Assembly: GCF_027409185.1 (NCBI RefSeq)
Contig: NC_084462.1
Location: forward strand, 182,828,071 to 182,892,070
Length of the DNA stretch: 64,000 nt
Source: Cynocephalus volans
Taxonomy: Eukaryota > Chordata > Mammalia > Dermoptera > Cynocephalidae
Direction: 5' to 3'
The position numbers and the translations under genes were made by a program. Under the pieces are notes generated by a model, which had not been told where the DNA came from, did no database searches, and worked only from the letters and a program-made list of their open reading frames with translations. Positions 24,205 through 36,064 of this stretch are shown here, piece after piece; position 1 is the stretch's first letter, and each line of letters starts with the position of its first letter.

Positions 24205-24620
24205 AGTGGCTAAGGGGTGTCCCCCGAACGATGTGTCCACGTCCTAACCCCAGTACCACGATCGTGACTTTATTTGGAAACAGGGTCTGTTACAGATGTA
24301 AGTTAAAGGTCTTTGGAAGAGAGTTAGGGTGGGCCCTACATCCAAATGACAAGCGTCCTGAGAAAGGAGAGGGAGACACAGAGACAGGCAGGAGGGAAGA
24401 CGGAGACAGAGGTGGGAGCCATGCCTGCAGGCTGGGGCACCCGAGCTGGGGCAAGGCCCGCAGCACCCACTCTCTCGCCGCCGAGGAGGGACCGCCCTGC
24501 CCACACCTTCATTCCAGACTCTGGCCTCCAGATGGTGAGGGGACAGATTTCTGCTGCTCTAAGTGTCCCCATTTGTGGTGCTTTGTTACTGCAGCCACGG
24601 GAAACCTGCACCTTCCAAAA
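24205..24620 (+). mobile_element. MLT1-type MaLR solo LTR, sense
   Basis: Landmarks in order: 'cctaaccccagtaccacg', 'gactttatttggaaacaggg', 'gtgggccctacatccaaatg', 'gacacagagacaggca', 'ccagactctggcctccag' and 'tggtgctttgttactgcag'. This is a near-complete MLT1 LTR layout. No internal region is attached. Confidence 0.82.
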
Positions 24621-25194
24621 TCAGAGCTAACAACAGCAATGACAGCAGGAAGAACTGAGCAGCGTCTGGGAAGCAGACGGGGCTGATGTGCGCCCTGGAG
24701 CAGGGGGACTTGTGCCTGGCGGACAGACGGACAGAGCTGCGCGTGCAATAATGACAGGTGCGAACGTTAGGGGAACCTGGGGCCGGGTATATGGGAACTC
24801 TCTGAGCTACCTTTGAAATTTTTGTGCAAATCTCAATTAAAATTAATCCAAAACAAAAAGTTTAAGAAAATGAAAACGGCAGCACAGAACACTTAGGAAG
24901 TATCTTACCAAAAAATACCGACTCGTGATCCGATCCAGCCTCTAAACCTGGCTCCGCACTTGGAAAACGTCAAGAGGAGGGACAGAGCAGAGGCCACAGA
25001 TTATAAGGGACTGGGGAAGGTGAGACAAACGGGCCATGAGAATCTTCTTTGCATTCTTATCTGAACGAACCAAATTTAAAAAGTCATTTATGGGACAGGT
25101 GGGAAGTGTGAACATGACTGAATAGTCAACGACATCGGCGTCTTTGGGTGAGATATCATAATGGTCTTGTGGCTTATGGTTTTTTGTTGCTGCT
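24621..25194. other. Intergenic, nothing recognised
   Basis: A mixed-composition stretch. A diverged L1 end may begin near 24760-24880 ('tctctgagctacctttgaaa', 'caattaaaattaatcc'). No gene is seen. Confidence 0.4.
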
Positions 25195-25865
25195 GTTCTT
25201 AAAATTTTTTCATTGTGGTAAAATACACAGCATAAAATTTACCATCTTAACCATTTCTAAGGGTACAGTTCAGTGGTGTCCAACACATTCACTCTGCCGT
25301 GCGACTGTCACCACCAGCCATCTCCAGGACTCTTTCCATCGTGTAAAACTGAAGCTGTGTCCCCATTAAACACTCGCTCCCTGTTCCTGCAGCCCCCAGC
25401 CCCTGGCACCCCCCGTCCTACTTTCTGTCTCTAGAGATTTGACGACTCTGACTCATACAGGTGGAATCACAGTGTCTGTCTTTTTGCGACTGGCTTATCG
25501 CTCTTAACATAATGTCTTCGAGGTTCATCCTCATTGTGGTATGTGTCTAAATCTCCTTCCACGGACAGGCTGAATCACACGCCACTGCATGGACCGACCA
25601 CGTCTGCGCACCCGTCCATCTGTCAGCGGACACTCGGGCTGCTTCTGTGTTTGGGCTCTTGGAATAATGCTGACCACGTACGTGGGTGTACAAATATCTC
25701 TTTGAGACCCTGCTTTCAAATCTTTTGTGTATCTATGCAGAAACAGAATTACTGGATCAGATAGTAATTCTGTGTTTAACTTTGGGGAACCGCCCGGCTG
25801 GCTTCCACAGCCGCTGCACCACTTCACATCCCCACCAGCAGTGTGCAAGTCTCCCACTTCTCCTG
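25195..25865 (-). mobile_element. Old L1M 3' region, antisense
   Basis: Reverse complement of L1M: 'gtggtaaaatacacagcat', 'accatcttaaccatttc', 'ttgcgactggcttatcgctc', 'cataatgtcttcgaggttc' and 'cacatccccaccagcag'. Many CpG sites remain and the frames are broken. Confidence 0.82.
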
Positions 25866-25879
25866 CGGTTATGTGTTAA

Positions 25880-26130
25880 GAAGAGTTTTTATACTTTAGA
25901 GGTCCAGCCTCATGTTTTAAAGATACTGAAGAATTCATAGATAATATGGTAGGATGATCAAGCTTTGCTCTAAAACAATCCCATGGGAGAGGGAAACGGA
26001 TGGAGAGAGGTGATGGGTGACCGGAGATTGGCTTTAAATTGGCAACTGGTGATGGGTAGTGGAGGGGGGTCCTTATGCTATATTCTCTACTTTCGTTTAT
26101 GCTTGAAATTTTCCATAATAAAAGAAATAA
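25880..26130 (+). repeat. Old L1M-like 3' end, sense
   Basis: 'ggtgatgggtagtggagggg', 'ctatattctctactttcg' and 'gaaattttccataataaaag' are the typical last 150 bases of an old L1 subfamily. Confidence 0.55.
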
Positions 26131-26474
26131 ATTAGGTGCTACGTCCAGCAGGACAATGTATTGAGATCTTGCAGTCTGTATATCCGGGGGCAGAGCCCAC
26201 CCCTCTAGGCAGGTGGCCCCACCCTCGGGACTGTCACAGTCCTGGGCAGCCGAGGCCCCACCATGCCCTCTGTGGAACTGAAGGGGTTGGTGAGGTCGCA
26301 CGGGGCGGGGGAGGGCAGGAAGGGGAGGGGACCTGCTCTGGCAACCCAAGTGCGAACAGCAGACAGCGCCAGGCCTCAGTGGTGACCATGGAGGAGCCCA
26401 CCCTCTCTTGGCCCCATCAAGAGACAGGCCGTGGCTGGATTTCAGGTGATTTAAATAAACACAGAAACATGACT

Positions 26475-27440
26475 AGCAGCCCTGTTCACAAGAGCCGAGA
26501 GGTGCAGCAACGCAGGTGCCCATCATGGATGACCGGATAAACAAAATGTGTCTATCCATACGATGGGACAGTGCTCAGCCTTGGAGAGGAAGGGAGTTCG
26601 GACACATGCTCCCATGGACGAACCCTGAGGACCTTATGCTATGTGAAATCTGCCCGTCACAAACCTGCTGTATGATCCCTGTATTAGTCGGGGATCTCCA
26701 GAGAGACAGAATCAATAGGATATGTTATAATTATATGAGAGGGATTTATTAGGGGAATTGGCTCATGCGATTGTGAAGAAAAGTCCCACGACAGGCCGTC
26801 TATAAACTGGATGCCGGGAGCGTGGCTCAGTCCAAGTCCAAAGGCCTCAGAACCAGGGAAGCTGATGGTGTCCTTGGCGTAAGTCCTGGAACCCAAAAGC
26901 TGACGAGTCTCGAGCTCTGATGTCCACGGACAGGAGAGAAGAGTGTGTCCCAGCTCCAGCAGATCGAGAGAGAGCTTCACCTCTGTCCTCTGCCTTTGTT
27001 CTCTCCGGACATCCAGCAGATCGGATGGTTCCCACCCACACTGAGGGTGGGTCTTTCCCACTCAGTCCACTCAGACTCTCATACTAATCTCTGCTGGAAA
27101 CACCCTCACGGACACACCTGGAAAGATGGCTTTACCAGCTTTCTCAGCATTCCTTCATCTAACCAAGTTGACACCTAGATTAACCTTCACAATCCCAGTC
27201 ATGTGAGGTCGTGGGGTAGTAAAATTCAGGGAGGGAGAGTAGAGTGGTGGGCTGGGGGCTGGGGAGGGGTTGGGAGTGACTGCTTCGAGGACATGGCACT
27301 ATTCGGGGTGATGAAAATGTTATGGAGGTGATGGTAGTGGTCGGCACAATGGAAGTGTACAGAATGCCACCGAATTGTACACTTTATAATGGTTAAGCTG
27401 GTAAATTTTATTTTGTGTGTATTTTACCACAATAAAAAAA
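26475..27440 (+). mobile_element. Old L1M 3' end, sense, split by an LTR
   Basis: 26475-26680 carries 'gccctgttcacaagagccg' through 'ctgctgtatgatccc'. The same element continues after the LTR at about 27190 with 'ggggctggggaggggttgg', 'ccgaattgtacactttataat' and 'gtattttaccacaataaaa' plus an A-rich tail. The two halves are collinear, so this is one insertion split later. Confidence 0.8.
26681..27185 (-). mobile_element. LTR inserted in the L1M, antisense
   Basis: A block of about 505 bp starts 'gtattagtcggggatctcc' and ends 'ccaagttgacacctag'. On the minus strand it reads TGTCAACTTGG-like at the start and ...TAATACA-like at the end, which fits LTR ends. It is a widespread mammalian LTR, but I cannot name the subfamily. 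It is a solo LTR. Confidence 0.6.
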
Positions 27441-27724
27441 AAGAGTTGGATCTGGATGCAGTGGTGTTTGCAACGAACTGACCACAGCGACTTACGATTC
27501 CTTTGTTCCTTCTCCAGTCCCAGTGCTTCACTTAATTAGCCTAAAATATTTTTAAAACTTTAATAAAAAGAAACATGACACAAATTTGTGGACTAAGATC
27601 CTATCTACTAAACAAAATAAATAAATATAAAATAAATATGCTTTCTTTTCACAAATCTGTGTTTTCTAGTTTTTCCACCATGAAGATATGTTGCTTAATC
27701 AATAAGAAAAACATTTTTTTTCTT

Positions 27725-27780
27725 TTTTCCCTTTTTTTCTTGGCATGCTGGCCAGTACAGGGAGCGAACCCTGGACATTA
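27725..27780 (-). repeat. Truncated CYN-like fragment, antisense
   Basis: A T-rich run is followed by 'ttggcatgctggccagtac' and 'gaaccctggac', which matches only the 3' half of the SINE on the minus strand. It looks like an incomplete or deleted copy. Confidence 0.5.
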
Positions 27781-27795
27781 AGAAACACATTATTA

Positions 27796-27899
27796 GGGCT
27801 GGCCCGTGGCTCACTTGGGAGAGCGTGGTGCTGACAACACCAAGTCAAGGGTTAAGATCCCCTTACCGGTCATCTTTTTAAAAAAAATAAAAAAGAAAA
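27796..27899 (+). mobile_element. CYN-like short monomer of hybrid type, sense
   Basis: The head is 'gggctggcccgtggctcac', which is the left-unit head of the dimers, but the tail is 'gttaagatccccttaccgg' plus 'tcatc', which is the right-unit end. Target-site duplication ACATTATTA lies at 27787-27795 and 27900-27908. The A-rich tail is interrupted by T runs. Confidence 0.88.
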
Positions 27900-28139
27900 A
27901 CATTATTAAGAACACATGATTTGTGGGTGTGTGTCTCTCTATATATATCACGTCTCTATCCTCCAAGAATGTTTGTGTCCTGGAAAACAAAGCTGGAGAC
28001 ACTGTTCCAGAATAAAAGTCAGGGAAACATGGTAAGTAAATGCCATCGTGATTCCGGATTGTATCCAGCATTGGAAAAAATTGCTGTCCAGGCTGTGAGC
28101 AGGACAACTGGTGGCATTTAAGCTAAGACTGACTGTAGA

Positions 28140-28295
28140 AACTAGTGCTAATGCTGCACCTCCTGGATTTGGTAGTTGTGTCATGGTTGTCATGAGAAGC
28201 GATGTCCTTGTTCTTAGCAGATGTAGGCTGAAGCATTTCGGGGTGAAGGGTCATGACGTCAGCCACTTATTCTCAAATGGTTCAGTCAAATAATA
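28140..28295 (+). repeat. Old L1M-like 3' end, sense
   Basis: 'gatgtccttgttcttagcag', 'gaagcatttcggggtgaagg' and 'cttattctcaaatggttcag' form a known 3'-end block of old L1M subfamilies, related to the copy at 8335. Confidence 0.6.
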
Positions 28296-28655
28296 TTAGT
28301 CCGTCCTGTCTCCTAAATGTTGTGACCCACATTCGAGACTAGACTTGGGGCACCTTTCCAACTGATGTCGTTCTCAGTGTGTTCCATCAAGTCTGGTAAG
28401 AAGTGAGCCGGGGAATGATCTTATTACGTCACTTGGGGTTTTCTTTTACCTGAATTGCCATGAAGTCAGCTGGACTTAATCAGCGTCTCCGAGTGCAGGC
28501 CCCACATGCAGACACTTTCCAAGTACCTCACGTGGCCTCTGCTCTCAAGGAGCTCATAATCTGTTGTAGGAAAAAGAAATAATATATACGAAGCGAAGCG
28601 ACAAGCACAAGGGAATTTAGGGTGCGTTAGAGAGTGTTTTAAAAGTCATTGCTGG
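28296..28655. other. Intergenic, nothing recognised
   Basis: An L2-like hint ('ctctgctctcaaggagctca') occurs near 28535-28570. No gene is seen. Confidence 0.4.
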
Positions 28656-28817
28656 GGGCCGGCCCGTGGCTCACTTGGGAGTGTGTGGTGCTGACAACAC
28701 CAAGGCCTCAGGTTGGGATCCCTACATAGGGATGGCCGGTTAGCTCACTTGGGAGAGCGTGCTGCTGACAACACCAAGTCAAGGGTTAAGATCCCCTTAC
28801 CGGTTAAAAAAAAAAAA
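28656..28817 (+). mobile_element. CYN-like SINE dimer, sense
   Basis: The left unit runs from 'gggccggcccgtggctcac' to 'gatccctacatagggat'. The right unit runs from 'ggccggttagctcacttgg' to 'ccccttaccggt', followed by an A12 tail. Flanks 'aaagtcattgctgg' and 'aaagtcgttactgg' look like a slightly diverged target duplication. Confidence 0.9.
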
Positions 28818-29197
28818 GTCGTTACTGGAAGTCTAGATTTAGTTGAGAATTGGAATAAACGTATACAGCTATGAATAAGGAAATAGCAGAAACCATGTAT
28901 TTTTAGAGCATTTCTAGTATTCACTGAGTCCACTAAACCTTGACTTTTCCTGTCTAAACTTTCCCCAGATAAAATGCTTAACAGCCTCTAGGGCTTCGGT
29001 CTTACCTCCCTGTCTTCCCAGACTTTGGTCATATTTATGGTCATTCTGAATCGTATCCATGGTTTTTAAGTCATACTTTTTTCTCTATGACCTTAATGTT
29101 TTTTTCCCATTGATTCCCTATTTTTGCTTAAACAAATATATTTTAGAAGTTTGACTAGGAAACCAAAATAAGCCCAATGAAAATAAAACAATATTAT

Positions 29198-29300
29198 GTT
29201 TATTTTTATTTTTTTAAAAAGATGACCGGTAAGGGGATCTTAGCCCTTGACTTGGTGGTATCAGCACCACGCTCTCCCGAGTGAGCCACGGGCCGGCCCC
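29198..29300 (-). mobile_element. CYN-like hybrid monomer, antisense, with perfect TSD
   Basis: The plus strand shows a T/A-rich tail, 'gatgaccggtaaggggatc', 'ttgacttggtggtatcagca' and the head complement 'gtgagccacgggccggcccc'. A 12-bp duplication AAACAATATTAT flanks it exactly (29186-29197 and 29301-29312). This fixes both ends and shows target-primed retroposition. Confidence 0.92.
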
Positions 29301-29312
29301 AAACAATATTAT

Positions 29313-32020
29313 TTTTAAAAATAAAATAAAGTCATAATAGAAAGCCAACGTGGTGAGATACAGTCCGCAGATGAGGTTAAGCCCTTAGTCTGTTCACTGA
29401 GCTCTTCTTGGCAACTTTTCTGTAGGCCTGATAGTGTTTCAAAGTAAGATGTTGAAAAAAATCTTCTCGACAAAGAAATTTTGGAACTTGTAGGAATGGA
29501 AGCAGCCGGCAAATCTCGCGTGTCCTCCTGCACAGCCGCTGCTGGCGTTCTGCTGTGTCCTTGTGGGGTGGGGGCTTCTCTGGGAGGTGGGGGCAGGGCT
29601 GGGGTCTTTGATTTCGTTTTTCTAGGTGGGGCCTTCACTGCACATCTGATGAGACGAAGCAGATACAAGAGGGAGGCAGGAAGGCTGAGCTTAGAATCTT
29701 GCCCCCGGGAGCCGGGCCCCATAACCTCCGAGTCTCAGTTTCCCTGACGGTCAACTGGACTCAACCCCGCTTCCTTCACCAGATTATGTGGCATGGAAGG
29801 ATCCCTGGCATGGGAGTCAGGGAATTCGATCTCATCCCTGGAGCTGCCACCGTGAGGCCCAGGCCTGTGGCTTGTAATCCAGGGGTGACTTTACTCCTCC
29901 TTGTTAAGGGCCTGCCAGCCCTGACTGTCCATCAGGGCACCTCCCCTGGGCCACCAGGCGGCCTCTGTGCTGTTGGCCTCTCTGCCTGCAGGAAGGGGCA
30001 GCCTGGCTCAGTTACCAACCCCAGGAGGAACATGGAATCTGTCGGGGTCTGGAACGTTGTCTGTCCTCACAGAGGAGCCAGGACAGCTCAGGAAACCTGC
30101 AGGGCCTGGGCCAAGGTCAGAGGAAGTTGGCAGAATGTTCCGGAACCCTGTGGCTGCAACACAGGCACTGTGAACAGCCCCACCCCAGAGCACATTCATG
30201 GATGACTCACAACCAGGAGTGAAAGAAAGGCTAGGAGGGCCCTGAAAAGCTTTGGTCAGGCAAGATCTGAGGAGGGTCTGAGGGACGGGGAGGAAGTGAG
30301 CAGGTGGGTTTGGGGTGGGGGAGGGTCTCTGTGGCTCCCACTTCATAGGGGGGTTGGAGACAAGGGTGATGGTGCCTGACAAAGCAGGAGAGGTGGTGAG
30401 AACTGAAGTCCAGCCTTGGCCTCAGACTTCACCCTGAGGGCACTGGGGAGCCATGGCAGGCTTTTGAGTTGGGGTGTCACCCCTCTTAGTGTATGTTAGA
30501 AATATCACCAGGGCTGCAGGATATGTGAGGATCGTAGGGGCTAGAAGAGTCAGGAGGCCTCTGTATCTTCTTGGTTAGAAGGGATGGTGGCCTGGACCAG
30601 GGTGGGGTGCGGGGTGGGAAGGACAGTACAGGAGGGTATTAAGTAGGTGAATTTGACAAACCTGGAGGGCTGATTGGGGCAGAGGTGGGGAGAAGAAGGG
30701 AGCATCCCAGAGGACACCATGGTCCCACCACCCCCGAGACCTGAAAGACAGGAGGAAGAGCTCACAGGAGGAGCACAGCGTGGGGGGGGTGTCCGGCTGG
30801 GACATGTGAAACTCAGCGCCAGGGCTGGATGCTTCCTCATTGAATCATTCGACTCTCTAACTGATTCATTCATTCAGCTCAGCCCCCTCCCATTTACTGC
30901 GAACCAGGTCTGGGGTGTACTGCAAGGAGGAGGGGTCGAGAGATACTGGAGGAATTAAGGTGAGCGCCCCTCTTCCGCACAGGGCAGGCTGCGGCTGCAG
31001 TGCAGGCTCCGGGAGCAGCCCCGCCCGGCACAGTCACGTCCTGCACCCGGTGGTTCAGTCCCCAGGCAGCTCCTATTCAAGGGAGATGGGGGAGCAGCCT
31101 GCAGGGTCTTCCATGGCCAGAAGCAGCCTGGTCAGGGACAGACCTCACACCTGCATGCTCTGACACTCCCAAGAGGGAGAGAAGAGTGGCCGCAGCCCCA
31201 CCCCAGTGGCAGGCTGGCTTCTGGAAGCTGCAGGTCCCCAGGAATGAGCCGCCCTCGGCTCCTTCTGGCATCCCAGGTCATGGAGTGAGAGAGACCAGGC
31301 TGTGCCCTGCTGTTCTCTCTGCTCTGCCCAGGGAGACTCAGACTCAGCACCTTCCCCTCATCCCCATCCTGGGACTGGGGGAGTCACTGGCAGGAGCCAC
31401 CAGCTGAGCCCCTTCCCTGAAAGGTGTCTCCAAGACTCTGCTGTGGGCTCAGGTGCCCCTGGGATCAGGGGAAACAACACCTTCCTAGAATACGTGCCTG
31501 GTCCCTTCCACCAGCTCCTTACAAGAGTCCAGGGAGGAGGATGGGTGGAGGGATTATCCCATTTTACAGGTGAAAAGACTGAGACCACAACAGCCAGAAA
31601 GCGGGGAGCCGGGACTGGAGTCCGGATCTCCTGGTCCCCAGCCAGTGTGGCTCGTCACGGGGCGGGCCGTAATTCGGGACTGATTCAGTCCCTTGCTTTT
31701 CCTCTCCTCTCTCCTTCCCTCCTTTAGCCCTTTCTGTGCCAGCCGCGCGCTGTGTATCCTCACGGGAGCCCCAAAGATGGACTCCCCTTTGGAGCATGCA
31801 GAGGGAGGGGACACTTACTTACATAAGCAGCGGTGTGGGGGAGGCAGTGCTCGTGTGACGGAACTTACGCCTGGGGGTGGAGGGGCTCGCAGAGGACGTG
31901 GGCGCCCAGAGGAACAGGACCCTGCTGGGGGAACTGAGGAAACTTCAGTGAATGTGCCAGTTACCACTACTGCCTCACAAACCACCCGCAAATTTAGGGG
32001 CTTTAAAAAAATCGCTTATG
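29313..32020. other. GC-rich unique intergenic stretch
   Basis: No gene is recognised. A diverged L2-like antisense block is likely near 30380-30480 ('gccatggcaggcttttgag' and 'gggtgtcacccctc'), and a MIR at 31548-31660 is listed separately. Open frames up to 180 residues here are low-complexity and overlap one another. Confidence 0.5.
31548..31660 (+). repeat. MIR SINE fragment
   Basis: 'atcccattttacaggtgaaa' followed by 'gactgagaccacaacagcc' and 'gactggagtccggatctcc' is the central and 3' part of MIR in sense orientation. Confidence 0.7.
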
Positions 32021-32109
32021 GTTGGCTGGTTAGTCAGTTGGTTAGAGCAGAGCCTTATAACACCAAGGTCGCAGGTTCAGATCCCCACACTGGCCAGCTG
32101 CCAGAAAAA
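32021..32109 (+). mobile_element. CYN-like SINE monomer, sense
   Basis: Head 'gttggctggttagtcagttg', A-box-like 'tagtcagttgg', B box 'aggttcagatcccc' and end 'actggccagctgcc'. It stays close to the tRNA-Ile cloverleaf order and lacks the second unit. Confidence 0.88.
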
Positions 32110-35100
32110 GACATAAGAAAACATTCTTATTATGCTGTCAGAGTCTGTGGATCAAGGATTTGGACAGGGCACGTCAAGGACACCAGGGCTAGAGCTGGAG
32201 CCCTCGGGTGGCATTCTCTACCACATGTCTGATGGCGATGCTTGTCCCTGTGGCCGCCACCCGTGTGGCTGCTGCTTGGGCTTCCTCATGGCCCGGGGCT
32301 GAGTTGCAAGAGTGAGTTTCCCAAGAGAGCTGGGGGGAGGCGGTGTCACCTTTGAAGACCTGGCTCCTGCAGTCATATGTTGTCACTTCCACTGTAGTCA
32401 CAGGCCTGCCCAGACTCAAGGGGAGGGAACGCTGACTCCACCTCTCACAGGAGAATGTCAGAGTCTCCTTGGAAGAAGAACATGGCGGAGGGGAGCTGCT
32501 GAGCTGGCCCGGAAGGATCAGTCCGAGGGACACCTGCCAGTCACCGTCTTCTCCCAGAGGTAACAGCCACACCGGCCTGCTGTGCCCTCACTATTCCCTC
32601 CCACCTCCGGTTCCTGCACATCTGGAGCGCATATTCCAGTATTTTTGATCATTCTTTTTTGGCAGCAGAATCATTGGTTTACAGGGTGGCTTCTAAGGGA
32701 CCTAGCAGCTTGATGGTGGGGCTGCTGCTGAGGAACCGGTCCCCTTCCCTTGGACACCATCTCTAGTTTCCCAGCCCCATGGGCCACCCCTGCTGGTACC
32801 TGCTGGGAGGAATTCTTCATGAGTTGCTCACATTTCTGTACTTACTGTCGTCTGTTCCAGACCATCTTTTCTAGGGCATTGGCATAGCACGTTGCCTTAG
32901 ATGATAGATACACTGTGTCTCCCTCAGAGCAAAATGTTGTAGAGGTTCTGTTTTCCTGGGCACAAGTTCCTCTCCTGTAATGCACTCCAGTGCCCGTGCA
33001 GGTGTCATCCGGGCTGGTCACATCACCCTGGGGGCACTGGGACTCAGGGACCAGTGCCACAATGCTGAGACTCTAGGTACTGCTATAGCCATGAGTAAAA
33101 ATCTGTCCTCTGTCTCAGACCCAGGCATCTCATGTCTCTTGCCAGCATCCATGAAACTGTGGCAGGATAACCTGTGAGCTTGCAATTGGGGTAAAATCTC
33201 AGACCTTTCCTAGTTCTTGACAGCACCTTTCCCAAGCTAAAAGGCCACACTTGGGGGTTACAGAGTTAGTTTAGGTTTTACCCCAAGGGTGAAGTGCCTC
33301 CGTTCACCCACTCCTGCATCCATCTGTCCATCCCATCTCATATATGTCCTGAGTGCCCATCCGTGTCCAGAGATGGACCAGACATGTCCTGCTGTCAAGG
33401 AGTTCAGTGCAGCAGGAGACACAGGACGGGCATGGTGCGGGCAAGAGAGAGGGGCTTGGGCCATGTCGTGAGCCAGCACCCTGCAACCTCACTTCTGGCC
33501 CACCTCTGTTATAGCTGTGGGGACCTAACTACTCACTTGCCAGCCTTACCTGCAGCTCGGAGTGGCCACGTGGCACAGTTATGGCCAATGACATGTGTGC
33601 AGAAATCTGCTGGGGTGGGCGGTGACCTCTGAAAGAGCTCATGCTTTCCTGACAGAAGGGGACAGACCCGGGGCTGCTGTGCATGGTGTTCTGTCGGGCA
33701 GTGCAAAAGTCCCAGCTGAGGGGTCCAGCAATCCAGTCCATGCCCTGCTTGCTGTGCTGTGCATCTGAGGATTATATCCACCCAGAGAAGGCACTTTAAC
33801 AACATTCATCTGCCAGAAGACAAGCCCCTTTTTCTGACTTGGATGAAGGTCCAAGGGGTGCATTCCTCCCCATATGTCAAGCTGGAGGGGGCACCTGATC
33901 AACCGCACATGGGTAGAAGAGGTCCTATCTGGCACTGTCCCTCCCTTTTCTTTTTGCCTTGAAGGCAAACGCGATACCTGGAGCAGAGCAGCCTTCTTGT
34001 GATCATGAAGTAGCAAGCAAGGGAAGAGGCGGACATGCTCAAGATAGTGGTGAGGAAACATGCAAAGAAGGGCTGATGTCCCTGAGAGCTTGTTAAACAG
34101 CCGACCCCACGCCACCAGCTCCCACCTCCAGACTTCTTGTTACATGAGAAAAGCAAACACCCTCAGGTTCACGTCTCTCTTACTCGCTGCCAAACACACC
34201 TTAACGGAGGCAAGATATACCTGTGACTGCAGAACAGGGTGCACGATGCCAAGCGCCCTGAGACAAGCGCAGGAAAGCAAACGTGACATCTCGGAGGAAA
34301 GAGAGCTCAGCCCCGTGTTGCTGGAGGAGTTGGTGTCTGAGATGAGCCTTGGAGGAAGGCTGGAATGTTGACTGACAGCGGGGAGGGAAAAGGACTCAGG
34401 ACAGAGGCAGTGTCCTGGCCAGCTGCAAAAAACCCAAAAACAAAAGCAGAGGCAGCAAGGCAGCACTCACGGGGAGAAGTGGGAGCGGACTCTGGAGGGC
34501 GACTGGGAGGTGGAACAAGGAGCCGGCCAGTGACTCTGGGCATTTGACAGCGTGGAAGCTGGAGGCTCACACAGGTGCCAGCGTGTCCGCTTCCCGGTGC
34601 TCTGGGAGTCACTCATATGTCTCTACCCCCCTAAGCTCTCTTCCCTGCTGGGACTGGCTTCGTCCACTCTCTCCTGCCCCTGGAGCCGTCCACGACAGCG
34701 CCCAGCGATCTTCGCCTCTTGGTGTTCGTGCCCTTCTACAGCCACCTCCCAGCAGGACACAGCTGGCCTGTGTGACCAGTCGGCCACTGTGGGATGAAAG
34801 CTTCTGACTTCTGAGCCCAGGCCAGGGGCTTGGGAGAGAGCAGACCACCCCAGGAGGTTTGCTGGAGGGAATACCCCCAAGGTGCAGGCAGGATGGAGGA
34901 ATGGGGGCACTAGGGGGTAGTGACAGAGCGGCTGCCTGGTAAGCCACAGTCGTGGAGGGACGCAGCCACTGCAAGAAGGGGCGTCCCTAAAACAGGGAGG
35001 GGGAGGGAGGACTGTCCGACCTCCCCTCCTGCGACCTGACTTCCGGTCAGTGCCTCTCTTTTGCCAAACCCAACCAGCTGACAAAGGAGCTCTTGGGTGC

Positions 35101-35209
35101 AGCCTCCCAGGGCCTAAAGCAAATGAGAACAGGACAGAGAATGGGTGTGGGCGTGGGGCAAATGGGATAACCAGGCCACAAGAGAACGTGCAGTCCCCGT
35201 ACAGAGCTG
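32110..35209. other. Unique intergenic stretch
   Basis: I see no gene. An L2-like block occurs at about 33310-33420 ('gtcctgagtgcccatccgtg' through 'ctgtcaaggagttcag'). Other parts are unassigned. Several 80-200 residue open frames on the minus strand (for example 34623-35219) are products of GC-rich composition without family similarity. Confidence 0.5.
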
Positions 35210-35610
35210 AAAGACTCAATATTGCTCATGTGCTCCTTCTCAAATTGATCTGCAGGGCCACACAGGCCCGCTCACTGTCCCGCTGGCTTTTCTGTAGAAA
35301 CTGATAAGCTGATTCTAAAATTTCTATGGAAATGCAAAGGACTTGAATATCTAAACTAATCTGACAAGAGAACAGAGTTGGAGGACTTGACTTTAGACTT
35401 AAACACAAAACCACACTGATAAAGACAACGTGGTACCAGCATACAGATAGACGGTTAAAGCGACAGAGTAGGGAGCCCAGAAATAGATCTGCACTTGTAC
35501 GGTCACTTGGTTTTTGACAGAAGCATGGGAGCAATCCAATGGGGAAGGCAAGTTTTTCCAACAAATGTTGCTGGAAAAACTGGATGTTCACATTGAAAAA
35601 GCAAAACCAG

Positions 35611-35709
35611 GCTGGCTGGATTAGCTCCCTTGGTTAGATCATGGCGTTGAAAACACCAATGTCAAGAGTTGCGATCCTTGTACAGGCCAGTTGTAAAAAA
35701 AGAAAAAAC
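35611..35709 (+). mobile_element. CYN-like SINE monomer, sense
   Basis: Head 'gctggctggattagctccc', body 'catggcgttgaaaacaccaa', end 'gtacaggccagttg' plus an A-rich tail. It is diverged and lies within old L1. Confidence 0.8.
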
Positions 35710-35724
35710 AAAACAAATAAAAAC

Positions 35725-35729
35725 TTTTC

Positions 35730-35761
<32 letters not shown>

Positions 35762-35800
35762 GGCAGCTGGCTAGTACAGCAATCCGAACCCTTGACCAAA
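35725..35800 (-). repeat. (TTTTC)n tract plus truncated antisense CYN-like fragment
   Basis: The pentamer tttct/ttttc repeats from about 35725 to 35748 and grades into T12. A partial antisense SINE then reads 'ggcagctggctagtacagc' and 'ccgaacccttgacc'. The SINE ends abruptly before its A-box half. The pentamer run probably grew from the SINE's A-tail. Confidence 0.65.
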
Positions 35801-36064
35801 ACAAATAAAAACTTGACTCCTACCTCACTCTGTGCAAAAAAAAAAAAAAAAAAAAAAAAAAGATATTTTGTGAGAAATCAAGACCCAAAAGTAAAAGCTA
35901 AAACTTTAAAGTTTCTAAAAGAAAACACAGGGGAAAATCTCCATGACTTGAGAGTAGGAAATGGTTTCTTAGAGACGACACAGACAACAATAATCATAAG
36001 TGAAAAATTTGAAAATTAAAACTGCTGACCATCAAAAGACATTAAAAAAAAAAAAAAAAAAAAA

